Shown here piece by piece: positions 53,953 through 64,000 of a stretch of DNA of 64,000 bases (position 1 is its first letter; every line of letters starts with the position of its first letter). A model generated the notes under the pieces. It searched no databases and was not told the DNA's origin. It saw only the letters and a program-made list of their open reading frames with translations. The DNA lies in assembly GCA_039621445.1 (NCBI GenBank), contig CP154956.1, positions 13,536,292-13,600,291 of the forward strand, given 5' to 3'. Source of the DNA: Euglena gracilis (lineage: Eukaryota; Euglenida; Euglenophyceae; Euglenales). Both the position numbers and the translations under genes were made by a program.

Positions 53953-54363
53953 AACCCCCCCTTATGGTGCTGCCGGGCCAACAGAGCTGCGGGTCCAAAT
54001 AGTGCTGCACCCCCCGCCGGATGAAGCGAGCGTCCAATAGTGCTGCACCCCCCCAAAACATAGCAATGTGAAATGCGTAGAAGCTGGTGCAGCCTACTGC
54101 AGGCACCTTTTTTAATCCGCAGAGAGGGGAAAGGGGGCAAATTACCACCCGAGCAACTCACAGAAGGTGTCCAAAGATGAACCACACAACCTCACTAGCC
54201 TCGGAGAAGGACATCGAGCAGACAAAAAGGGTGCCTGTGGTGATAGGCCGGGACTAAGAGGCACCCAGTCCAATAGTGCTGCGGGTCCAAATAGTGCTGC
54301 ACCCCCCGCCGCCGGAGGCGGCCGTCCAATAGAGCTGCGGGTGCAATACTATTTGGGGGGGTT
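53953..54363. mobile_element. TA-flanked C/G-capped element E6, nested in the Tc1 remnant
   Basis: TA at 53,951-53,952, then AACCCCCCCTTATGG; right end CAATACTATTTGGGGGGG, TT and TA at 54,364-54,365. It contains CCAATAGTGCTGC repeats. The opposite arm of the host palindrome (near 54,715) shows the uninterrupted sequence, which confirms the TA duplication. Confidence 0.85.
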
Positions 54364-54432
54364 TAGCCCCTCCCCAGACCTTCCGAACGGCAGCAAGCCG
54401 TCGGGGCATGGAGAGCCACAAGTTGCGTACAA

Positions 54433-54726
54433 ATGCTGGAGGTACACCAGCCCAGGCTTGTTGAATGCCGAGCCACAACTCTCTGCCAGCACCCTGCATG
54501 GCCTGCCCGGCTCAGGGTGAAACTCCTGCCAGGGTGGCCGGCGTGCAGCTCGGACCTCAACGTTGTTGAGCACGCCTGGGCGTACATCGTCTGCCAGCTC
54601 GTTGTGGCTCGGCATCCAACAAGCCTGGGCTGGTGTACCTCCAGCATTCGTACCTCCAGCAACGGCAGCATGCCCCGACGGCTTGCTGCCGTTCGGAAGG
54701 CCTGGGGAGGGGCTACCCCCTGTTGA
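54433..54726 (+). pseudogene. Tc1/mariner transposase fragment (third catalytic residue region)
   Basis: The frame reads VKLLPGWPACSSDLNVVEHA and continues WAYIVCQLV. It matches the Tc1-family signature W-P-x-x-S-x-D-L-N-x-x-E-x-x-W, whose glutamate is the third catalytic residue of the DDE triad. The first two catalytic aspartates and the DNA-binding domain are missing, and the frame runs into inverted-duplicate DNA on both sides. It is a non-functional remnant. Confidence 0.7.
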
Positions 54727-54900
54727 GGGGTGTCAGGGCTGCCGAGGCACCTTCGCGCAAGGCAGTGATGGTGCCTGCTTCTGATGCCTTTGCGTTCTGC
54801 ATACCTCCAACAAGGTATCCACGTGGACCACCCTGGCTCAGATGCGTATTTTTTTCAAAAATTTCGGGGTGCACCCATAATTAATGGAAGTAGTGTGTAT

Positions 54901-55570
54901 TTCGACTTTTTTTGAAAAAATGTACACCACGAAGAACTCTTCAGAAATGATTCACCATTAATTTCGAAGAAGAAAGAAATGGTTGATACAAAGTACTTAT
55001 TGAACACCCACAAAATAAAGGAAAGCCTTTTTTTTAAATTTTGTTGAGTTCGTGTCCTGGGAAGATTTGGGTAGTTTGGGGAAGGGCGGATTTGGGCTTC
55101 TTTTTGGATTTGGGCACTCGGAAAGCTCCTGGTGGGGAGGAGGGAGGGAGGGTGGGTGGGTGGGTCGGGGCTCTTGTTGGCCGTGTGATTTTGGGGCTTT
55201 TGTTGGCGAAAATTCACACAGGCTAGACCCGGGGTCCCCCCCACCCGCCCATCCTGGCGTGGGACCACGCCCCCCCGGCCTGGGGGGATACCCCCCCGAA
55301 AATTTTGACCGCCTGAACGCCGTCTGTTTTGGAACGTCAGATTTTTTTTCTGGCCCTTCGTATCGGAACCATTGCCAGGCCTGACCGGACCCCCGTCCCC
55401 GGGGATTTTAAACCCCACTTATTGTCTCCCACCTCCAGCTGACAAACAAACCAGGCCTTGCTAACTCTGGGGGATTTGTAAGTTGGGTGTGCGATATTTG
55501 ATGCCAGAACGGGGAATGTGTGTTTTTTTCAGGCGGCATACTCACGTATTTTTTTCTGCACATATTGAGC
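54901..55570. other. Spacer without a supported gene
   Basis: GT- and G-rich DNA with phrases such as GGTGGGTGGGTGGGT. A minus-strand frame at 54,855-55,418 is open for 187 codons but is largely proline/basic low-complexity, with no start or splice support. Confidence 0.4.
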
Positions 55571-55576
55571 AAAAAT

Positions 55577-57045
55577 GCATCCATCCATCCATCTATCCAT
55601 CCATCCAGCCAGCCAGCCATCCATCCATCCATCCTCCATCCATCCATCCATCCATCCATCCTTCCATCCATCCATCTTTACATACATACACACATACATA
55701 CATACATACATACATACATACATACATACATACATACATACATACATACATACATACATACATACATACATACATACATACATACATACATACATACATA
55801 CATACATACATACATACATACATACATACATACATACATACAGACAGACATACATACATACATACATACATACATACATACATACAGACATACATACATA
55901 CATACATACATACAGACATACATACATACATACATACATACATACATACATACATACATACATACATACATACATACATACATACATACATACATACATA
56001 CATACATACATACATACATACATACATGCATGCATGCATGCATGCATGCATGAATGCATACATACATACATACATACATACATACATACATACATACACA
56101 CATACATACATACATACATACATACATACATACATACATACACATACATACATACATACATACATACATACATACATACATACATACATACATACATACA
56201 TACATACATACATACATACATACATACATACATACATACATACATACATACATACATACATACATACATACATACATACATACATACATACATACATACA
56301 TACATGCATGCATGCATGCATGCATGCATGCATACATACATACATACATACATACATACATACATACACACATACATACATACATACATACATACATACA
56401 TACATACACATACATACATACATACATACATACATACATACATACATACATACATACATACATACATACATACATACATACATACATACATACATACATA
56501 CATACATACATACATACATGCATACATGCATGCATGCATGCATGCATGCATGCATGCATGCATACATACATACATACATACATACATACACACATACATA
56601 CATACATACATACATACATACATACATACATACATACATACATACATACATACATACATACATACATACATACATACATACATACATACATACATACATA
56701 CATACATACATACATACATACATACATACATACATACATACATACATACATACATACATACATACATACATACATACATACATACATACATACATACATA
56801 CATACATACATACATACATACATACATACATACATACATACATACATACATGCATACATATATACATACGTACGTACGTACCTACCTACCTACCTACCTA
56901 CCTACCTACCTACCTACCTACCTACCTACCTACCTACCTACCTACCTACCTACCTACCTACCTACATACATACATACATACATACATACATACATACATA
57001 CATACATACATACATACATACATACATACATACATACATACATGC
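55577..57045. repeat. CATC / CATA / CTAC tetranucleotide satellite
   Basis: CATC repeats (55,577-55,678), CATA repeats with short GCAT and CAGA interruptions (55,680-56,878), CTAC repeats (56,880-56,965), and CATA again to 57,045. The GCAT blocks recur at about 56,026, 56,303 and 56,518, giving a higher-order period near 215-275 bp. Confidence 0.98.
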
Positions 57046-57106
57046 CTGCATGCATTGCAAATTGAAAAACTAGATCTAAAAATAAGGAATTCTGCTCTGT
57101 CCCCAG

Positions 57107-57234
57107 TCTTCATACCTTGTGGCTTGAAGGACGATGGACAGCGCTTCCAAGCCTCTTCAAAGGAAGACAACAATGGTCAAACACTCTTCGAAGCCTGTTC
57201 TTTTTCAGAGGGTCGGATGCATGCAATCACTTAG
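57107..57234 (+). CDS. Candidate terminal exon after the CATA satellite
   Basis: The acceptor TTCTGCTCTGTCCCCAG precedes two bases and 41 codons: FIPCGLKDDGQRFQASSKED then NNGQTLFEACSFSEGRMHAI, T and TAG. It enters in phase 1. The chain ending at 53,443 exits in phase 2, so at least one exon is missing if they belong together. The composition is coding-like with no low complexity. Confidence 0.35.
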
Positions 57235-58244
57235 TCACTGCCCCCCCCCCCCGGGTGGGTGACTGGTTTTTTTTTAGACTAACTGGGTCAGCAAATTAAA
57301 CCACTAAAATACCCAATGCCAAATTCGACGGAAGAGATTTTGGTCATTTTTTTTGTTTTCAAATTTGTGGTCAATTTTCTCTTCTTGGATTCCAGAGTGG
57401 CCCGCCCCCAGGAGTGAGTGACTGGTTTTCCAAAGTTAAGTGACTGACTGGTTTTTGGAGGAGTGGAAGTGACCCCCTGTCCCCCTGGGGGGTCGTAAAA
57501 ATCACATTGTCAGAATGTGAGGTTGACATTGACCACACCCCTCCCCAGGGTTGTGCGAGAATCCGAGAAACGTTGTGGGTTGGGCAACTCCCCCCCCCCA
57601 CCTGTATTTTGAGGCGCCAATTTTGAGGTTTTCCTTCAGCGCGGAAGGACTGGTTTTTTTTTTTGCAAACTGTCATGGTGGGTGGAGGGGGGTCGACCCC
57701 CCATCGGGCCGTCCCGTACAACTGTGCCCCTCCCGCTTGAAGGCTCCCCTCGCTTTGCTCTGCCTCTCCCAGGGTATCGCTGACGGTCGATCCGCTGCCC
57801 AGGGCTTTCCCCTCCCTGTCATGCCATACCGTCGCGGTGGATGTGTTTAGGCCGCTGCACCCCAGGGCAGGGCATAGCGGGAATCGGCCAAACAGCCAGG
57901 GTGGTGAGTGGGGGGGTCGACCCCCCCCCCCACCTCTTCCCGTATTTCCGGCAGCACCAATTTTTGGACCCGAAAAGATTTTTCCGGCGCCTTTGGCGCC
58001 GGGTGTTTTTTTTGACCCGTTTTGGAACCCACATGGGAGGTCCCCCCAAAAACCCCTCAAAACCCCATTTTTTCACACCTTCCAAAAATTAAACATTTTC
58101 ACAAAAATTGGAAGAGGTTTTTGAAGGGGAAAAAAGCCATTGAAAATCCAAAAAAATTCCAAGAGAAAAATGTCAGTAAAATTTTGACTGTGCCAAAATT
58201 TTGTCCACTTTTTTTGACCTTCGTTTTTTTCACCCCCCCTCCTA

Positions 58245-58900
58245 CCACCTCCCCCTTTGTCCAACGACCACCCCTTTATAATGACCACCCCCCAGTCACA
58301 GGTTGCAGGTAATGGGGGGCGTACGACCACCCCCCCTGGTCGTAGGTTGCAGGTTGCAAAAAAAATTTTTTGACGGTTTTGCCAAGCGGTGGATTTCCCA
58401 CCTCCCCCACTACAGGATTTTTTCTGCTATGTTCCCCCCCCCCCCCCCCCCCCGGCAACCTCAGAGCCAGATCCCAAAAAGGTGGTGTTGTTTGCAAAAG
58501 CAACACGTGGAATTTGGGGTTTGGCACACGTTTTCAACGGGAACCTTTACCTCACAAAGGATCTGATCGATGGGGATTTTATCCCGAAAATCGTTGTATC
58601 ACCGGAAGAAAGGCTTCTATACCGTGCCCGCGGAATAGTGCCTGCCCCGCACCACTTCGGTGTAGCATTTGCACAGCAGCCTTCTGGCGCTGTCGTTCAT
58701 GACCCCCCCTCAGGAGCAGCCGCTGTGTTTGGGCTACCTCCTTTATGATTTTTTTCTGCTTTTCGCTGTGCGTGAGCCTTTGCCCCCTTTATAATGACCA
58801 CCCCCCGGTCATAGGTTGCAGGTAATGGGGGCGTACGACCGACCACCCCCCCTGGTCATAGGTTGCAGGTAAATGGTCGTTGGACAAAGGGAGGGGGGGG
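58245..58900. mobile_element. TA-flanked insertion present only in copy B
   Basis: TA at 58,243-58,244 and 58,901-58,902 flank ends CTCCCCCTTTGTCCAACGACC and its inverse. Copy A at about 885-892 has the empty site (CCTCCTAAAAACTACC) with a single TA. Two direct copies of a GACCACCCCCC..GGTTGCAGGTAATGGGG segment lie inside. Confidence 0.9.
58465..58748 (+). CDS. Coding-like segment inside the copy B insertion
   Basis: After CGGCAACCTCAG the frame reads PDPKKVVLFAKATRGIWGLA, HVFNGNLYLTKDLIDGDFIP, KIVVSPEERLLYRARGIVPA and PHHFGVAFAQQ before TGA at 58,746-58,748. This is well-mixed protein sequence, unlike the flanks. It sits wholly between the inverted ends of a TA element, so it may be a captured gene fragment or part of the element's own gene. 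No domain is recognised. Confidence 0.4.
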
Positions 58901-59716
58901 TAAAAACTACCATTTTAAACCTGAGAATTTTGAGATTTTTTTGGGAAAAATGTGGTTTTTCATCAAAGAATCATGTATTTTGGGTTCATTTTTCAAAATT
59001 TTCAAAATTTTCCCGGCCAAAATCCCCGTTTTCCCGATATCGGTGAAAATGCTGTGGTGGGTGGGGAGTCAACCCCCCCCCCCACCTCCCGGGTGGGGGG
59101 GGTCGAGAGCCCAGGGCCTTTCACGCCGAGACGTTCTTCAAACAACAAAGAGAAAGAGGCTGGTGGGGAATCCATTGCTCAAAAGGGGTGTTGGGTTTTT
59201 TTGTCATTTTTTTGCGCATTTTTTCCGAGCCCCCCCCCCCCTGCATTGTACCCAGAGTGGGATATTTATTATACACCATAAAATGATTAATTTTTTAAGG
59301 CGAAACTTTCAAATTTCTTTCAGGCGTTTTCAGGCGTTTTTAATAATTTTTTTTAATGGGTTTTAAGCCATTTTCAATTTTCTAAGGTGTCTATTTTCCA
59401 ACAACAACGGAAGTCCAAGGGCCATCCCGGCATCGAACGGGGACCAAAACCGAAATGACGAAAACCCCCATTTTTTCGAGTTTGGGTGAATAGAGAATGG
59501 ATTCAGCATTGCCAGAAATAATTTCATCCCCCGGAGTTGGCTTGTTTTTGCCGAGATCTTACGCCTTCATTTTCGGCTCAAATTTCGACAATTTTGCCAA
59601 AATGATTTTTCAAAGTTTTTTTTTTAATTTGAATTTTTTTTAAATTTATTAAATTTAATTTAACTTTTTTTTAAATTTTTTTTAATTTTTTTTAAATTTT
59701 TTTGATGCCTTAAAAA

Positions 59717-61822
59717 ATGGCCGCTGAGAATGACGTGGTTTTTTTGCCTGTCTCCCGCGGTGAAGGCCAGGACTGTCCTCCAGCTTCCGGGCCACAGCCC
59801 CCGGACGCCCTGCCTGGGCCATACGGTGCACGGCTCCGGCGGCTGAGCACGGTGGAGGTGGCCGGCCGCTGGAAGGAGTGGTTTGGGCAGCGGCCGCTCT
59901 TTCCCCTGGGGGACGTGGACGGTGTGTGTGTCTGTGCGATGTGATGTGTGTGTGGTGTGTGTGATGCGTGTGTGATGCGTGTGTGATGTCTACACACATC
60001 ACACACACACATCACACACACATCGCACATCACACACATCACACATCACACACACACACACATCACACGCACATCGCACACATCACACGCACGTCACACA
60101 TCACACACATCACACACATCACACACACATCAGAAACACACACATCATTTGACCAAAGTCATTATCAAACAATATAGCCCGAATGGCTGATTTACAGGTT
60201 GACAACAAAAATAGTTTAACATTGTTTTTCTTTTTGTTTTTGTGTTGCCTCCCGAAGGGCGGCTGGACGGTAATGCATTTTTCCGACCCAAAAAGAGCCA
60301 AATTTGTCAACAGAAATGGTGTGCTTTTAAATTTTTGAATTTTAGAAGCCAAGCCAAGATACATGTGTTTCCTGTAACCGCCCGAAGGGCGGCGAGACGG
60401 CATTGGAGGTATTCACAGACAACAACCCAACAAAATTTTTTTTCGCCCCCTCCGACCCATGAGTTCTGGACTTGTTTTGCCGCCCTTCGGGCGGCAAGAC
60501 AGCAGCGAAACAGCAAAAACAGCCAACCTATGGTGGTGACATCCAAATGTGGCAATGCCGGTAAATTTTTCTTGGGGAGATTTTTGAGTCAAAAAAATTC
60601 TCAGGGGGGCAAAAAATCTCGGGGGGGGGGCGGCCGCCCCCTCCTGCCCCCCCCCCCCAGTTTCTACACCAATGTTTGCCCGTCCACAAAACCGGGCCCC
60701 CCTTAGTTTCGAGGGAGGTGTGTCCGACCCCCCCCCCCCTCAAGGCTTCCCATCTACCTCTGCACACATATCAACATCACACAAACACAACACCCACATC
60801 ACACACATCACACATCATATACATCACACACATCAGAAACACTTCACACACATCACACACACATCACACACATCACACACATCACACATCACACACATCG
60901 CACACACATCACACACATCACACACGTCACATCCCACACATCACACACATCACATGATGTGCATGATGTGTGTGATGTCTGTGTGTGATGTGTGTGTGTG
61001 TGTGACGTGTGTGTGTGTGTGTGATGTGATGTGATGTGCGTGTGATGTGTGTGGTGCGTGTGTGATGTGTGTGATGTGTGTGAAGTGTTTCTGATGTGTG
61101 TGATGTGTGTGTGCGATGTGTGTGATGTCTGTTGTGTGATGTGTGTGATGTCTGTTGTGTGATGTGTGTAATGTGTTTCTGATGTGTGAGGTGATGTGTG
61201 TGTGTTCTGTGTGTGTGTGGTGTGCTTGAGGTGTGTGATGTGTGCGATTCTGATGTGCGTGATGTGCACGTGATGTGTGTGTGTGTGATATGCGATGTGT
61301 GTGTGATATGCGACGTGGGTGTGATGTGTGTGTGTGATGTTTGCTCTCCACTCTCCATCTCTTTCCCCTCTCTCTTTCTGTGGACGCGTGCATGCGTGCG
61401 TTTGTGAGTGTGTGCCTGTGTGTGCGACCGTGTATCTTTTGGACCCGTTTTGGAGAATATTTTCATTTGCTTTGGAGTGGGTGAAAAAAATGGTCAAGCC
61501 ACACTGTTTTCTCAAGTTTGTGATAATCAGCCTCGCAGACCTTCAAACCTAAGCAATTCTCTTTTTTTCTTGGGCTGTCTTTCATGAAGGGGGGAGGTTT
61601 TTATTCGGTCAGCAAATCAAGGGCCACATGGGGGGAAAGTTCTCTTTCGGCAGCGGTTTAAGACCCTGGTCCTTTCCGGCAGTGCTCCTCCGGTCCCCGG
61701 CAATCGTTGAGACGCTCTACGCGGAGCACCCCACTTCTCGCAGCGAAGCGTCCATCACCATCTACAACAAGCCCAGGGCAGCCGGCACTGTTGTTATTTA
61801 TTCATCTGTGTTATGCCTGTGA
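59717..61822 (+). CDS. Two-exon hypothetical gene, copy B (intact frame)
   Basis: Exon 1 is 59,717-59,921 (68 codons plus one base) and exon 2 is 61,683-61,822 (two bases plus 45 codons and TGA). The phases match: exon 1 ends with G before GTGTGTGTG and exon 2 begins TG after TTTCCGGCAG, restoring a valine codon. The joined protein would be about 114 residues. It has a basic and tryptophan-rich middle (GRWKEWFGQRPLFPLGDVD) and a C-terminal part with VETLYAEHP and ITIYNKPRAAGTVVIYSS. There is no signal peptide or membrane segment. The 1.76-kb intron consists largely of opposing TG and CA microsatellites. Conservation of the exons against indel-rich flanks in copy A supports coding status. I do not recognise the family. 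Confidence 0.45.
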
Positions 61823-63839
61823 CCACACATTTTTCGTCCAGGAGTCCAGGGCGTCGACAAACTTGTAACTCCACTTCACAGCCGAATCCTTCTGAGTGGA
61901 AAACAAAGGCAAACGGTTGTGACAGGTGATTTTTGTTTGGCATTTTCCGACAAGCAAGCAACGCCAATAGTTAAGGAGAACCGCACCTGCAGTTTTTTTG
62001 TCTGTATATATTTTTTTTTACAGCATTTGAGGCAGGTGACACCCGCCCTCCAGATGTTGGGTCCTCCAGATGTTGGGAGTCTGGACCAACCTCCAACTCT
62101 CCTTACGGAATGCCAAAGTTGCGAAAGTTTATTTTCCGGTGCTGCTCGCTTGTAAAAATCGTACTCTCCGTCAAATTTTCCATGTTTTCTCGTTATTTTG
62201 CTTATTTTATCGAGTTCTTGACAATTGGTGATTTTTCAATACTTTCTACATTTTCAGTTTTTTTTTGCTTCTCAAAATTGCGTGCTTTGTGTTTTCTAAG
62301 GCTTGTATTTTCAAGAAAATTTAAAGTTCAAACTTTTTCTAAGTTCACGTTTTCTCTCATGCTTAGGACCAACTCTGAGAATTATTGAGAAAATTTTTTT
62401 GCATTGAACATTGTGGATTTTTTTGTGCAACATAAATCCCATAGCCCATAGTTATTAAAGACATATTAAAAATTAGAATGCTCCCCATAGTCAAATTCAT
62501 CCCAAGAAATTTAGAAATTTATTCAAAAGCAAAAAAATTAGAAGAGGCGAAGTGATATTTGCTTTTAATTAACAAAAAAGTTTTTGCAAGAAGATTCATC
62601 TCGCGGCCGACCAAGGGTTACCCCGTACGTTTTCTACATGGCGTGCCCTCTGTAGATTGCGTTGATGATGGGGACAGGGCTAAGAATTGGGGCTTAAGTT
62701 AGGCTTTCAGCCTAAGTGAGGTTTTAGGTCTGACTTGGGTCTAAAGCGGCCCAATATTAATGCATATCCATTCCCAACCCATATTCCTTAGAATTACCCC
62801 AAACCTTAACCCGCTCCGAGCGGAAAACAGAGAGACTGACCAATTTTCTGGGGGCCCCCTGGTTTAACTTGTGGGACCCCCCCCCCCCGGGGCCACAGGT
62901 AAAAGGCTTTCCTGTTGATTTTGTTTATTATTCAGGGTTTTTGTTTTCATTTTTTAAAAAAAAAAGTTGATCAATTTGATTACAAAGGATCATTTTGGTA
63001 GTTTGTGTGTAACCCCCATTTATGAGCACGTGGGGGCAGTACCAGCTCCTTCAAGGTTGTGGGTGGCAGCAGGGGCGATTACAGGTTGTGGCAACGGGTC
63101 ATCCTTCCAACCAGGGGCATGCGGCCCAGGAGGCTTCGTGGGAACCCACCTTTGGGGGTCCCCAGAATTTGTCCCCAACAGTTTTCGGCTCTGTCCACCC
63201 AAAAAGTCGGGAGGACCTCCTTTTGCATGTTTTTGTCTTACTTAGTGTTGTTATTTACTCACGGCACAAGGCCACAAAGTGATTGTATGTTGTTGTCGAT
63301 GAAAAACGTCTTGCATATCCAATTGAGGTGGGGCATTTCCGAGGGGGGGGCAATGCGTTTCGCTTTTTTTCACCTCGCAATTTTGCACATTTTTCCTGCA
63401 TTTTTCAGACTTTCCAAAAATGGCATTTTTGCGCATATTTTTTTGCACATTTTTATACATTTTTTCAGCTCATTTTTTGTTTGGCGCATTTTTTTGTTAT
63501 TTCCCCGATTTTTCACAGTTTGACCTTTTTTTGCAATTTTTGATTCTTTTGAAACATTAAACTGGGTGCAATTTTGCACGCTCCTGGGTAACTCTTCTAC
63601 CCCGCAATTTTTGCGCCTTTTCTTTCCGATTTTTGCACATTTTTTTTTCCGAAAATGCGCATTTTTTTGTGCACATATTTCCGTGTTTGTTTTGGAGACC
63701 GGGCAAGCACATTTCCTACCCCCCTTGCGCATTTCGCATTTCCATTTGGGGGTGTCAAAGAGTCTCCTTCCAGGGCACCCACACGTCCCCCCTTCTTTTT
63801 CCCCTCCCCAGCCGGACCCCCCCCCCCCCAGGTCGCCAA
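61823..63839. other. Non-coding part of copy B
   Basis: It corresponds to 3,960-6,746 in copy A without the foldback at 5,940-6,370 and without the 320-bp block at 4,733-5,050. The frame at 63,022-63,282 parallels 5,476-5,739. No supported gene. Confidence 0.5.
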
Positions 63840-63926
63840 ATGCCAACTTTAAGAGACCTCCTTGGGAAAGAAAACCTGGCCGAAAAAGTCGGTCCAACGG
63901 AGTTAGCCACAGGCAAGTTTACTCAC
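63840..63926 (+). CDS. Copy B equivalent of the MPTLRDLL first exon (partial gene)
   Basis: The first 29 codons match the exon at 6,747-6,833, including the ATG and ACTCAC at the exon edge. The base triplet just after the edge is CAA here and CAG in copy A. The rest of the gene lies beyond the window end. Confidence 0.35.
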
Positions 63927-64000
63927 CAATGGAGTGCAAAAAACTTGTCTGGGGAAAAGGGGTGGTCACCATGCTTCAAGAAAGCAGCCTGCAGATCCCC

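Larger units (their letters stand above)
53764..54900. mobile_element. Tc1/mariner-derived inverted element
   Basis: The ends are long inverted repeats (left CCATTAATTATTGGTGCACC, right its complement) of about 180 bp. They continue inward as a second inverted segment (54,366-54,485 against 54,600-54,717), so most of the element is a partly inverted duplication of a transposase 3' region. Element E6 is inserted in the left arm. Confidence 0.75.
57347..64000. repeat. Right copy (B) of the long direct segmental duplication
   Basis: This is the counterpart of bases 1-6,907 and is cut by the window end. The two coding exons near 59.8 and 61.7 kb keep their lengths and frame better than the surrounding DNA. 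That suggests the duplication is old enough to have accumulated many indels while some coding constraint remained. A tandem repeat with a period of about 57 kb, or two haplotypes joined by the assembler, would both look like this. Confidence 0.95.

Noticed and set aside
55483-57234. A 583-codon open frame (and long antisense frames) of repeating HTYI / MYVC
   Set aside because: This is the translation of CATA repeats, which have no stop in any frame; only the non-repetitive 3' end (57,107-57,234) was kept as a candidate exon.

Overview
The window is nuclear DNA of a repeat-rich eukaryote. It holds a complete U2 spliceosomal RNA gene, split coding exons with GT..AG borders, TTAGGG telomere-type repeats, a gene for the Golgi membrane protein SYS1, and almost no long uninterrupted genes. 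The most likely source is a euglenid or another euglenozoan. Two interruptions of open reading frames (10,562-11,053 and 35,337-35,680) have no GT..AG ends. They have 8-bp target duplications and inverted ends of the form CAGG..CCTG, which puts CAG at intron positions +4 to +6 and CTG at -8 to -6. As I recall it, that is the layout of euglenid nonconventional introns. TTAGGG repeats, and an AG just upstream of several start codons (possible spliced-leader acceptors), fit this. The assignment is an inference from sequence, not a database match.

Layout. 1-6,907 is the left copy of a long direct duplication; its right copy is 57,347-64,000 and runs off the window. Each copy carries the same small two-exon gene, one frameshifted, and the first exon of a second gene. 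6,747-15,332 holds scattered short exons, a 34-codon gene split by a CAG..CTG element, and the U2 RNA gene (minus strand, 14,305-14,499). 15,333-20,140 is mostly repeats, with a tRNA-Ala-like sequence at 18,944-19,015 and a 13-base assembly gap. 20,140-23,040 is a different compositional block with inverted ends and dispersed 20-bp palindromes. 23,156-35,096 is a telomere-motif region: palindrome cluster, pure TTAGGG tract, about 17 near-identical 599-bp units, then a second palindrome cluster. 35,326-37,127 is SYS1. 38,380-40,030 carries several TA-flanked elements. 41,634-43,655 and 46,106-53,443 hold exons of at least two multi-exon genes, one resembling a GNAT acetyltransferase. 53,764-54,900 is a Tc1/mariner remnant and 55,577-57,045 a 1.5-kb CATA satellite.

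Mobile DNA dominates. I can define three classes by their borders: CAG..CTG elements with 8-bp duplications; short elements capped by runs of C and G with TA duplications; and large foldback elements. Several are nested in one another. Microsatellites (CA/TG, GGTAAT, AATAAG, CATA) fill the presumed introns, often starting at the 5' splice site. Apart from SYS1, the U2 RNA and the transposase remnant, no product is identified with confidence. Exon chains are proposed from splice borders and phase only.
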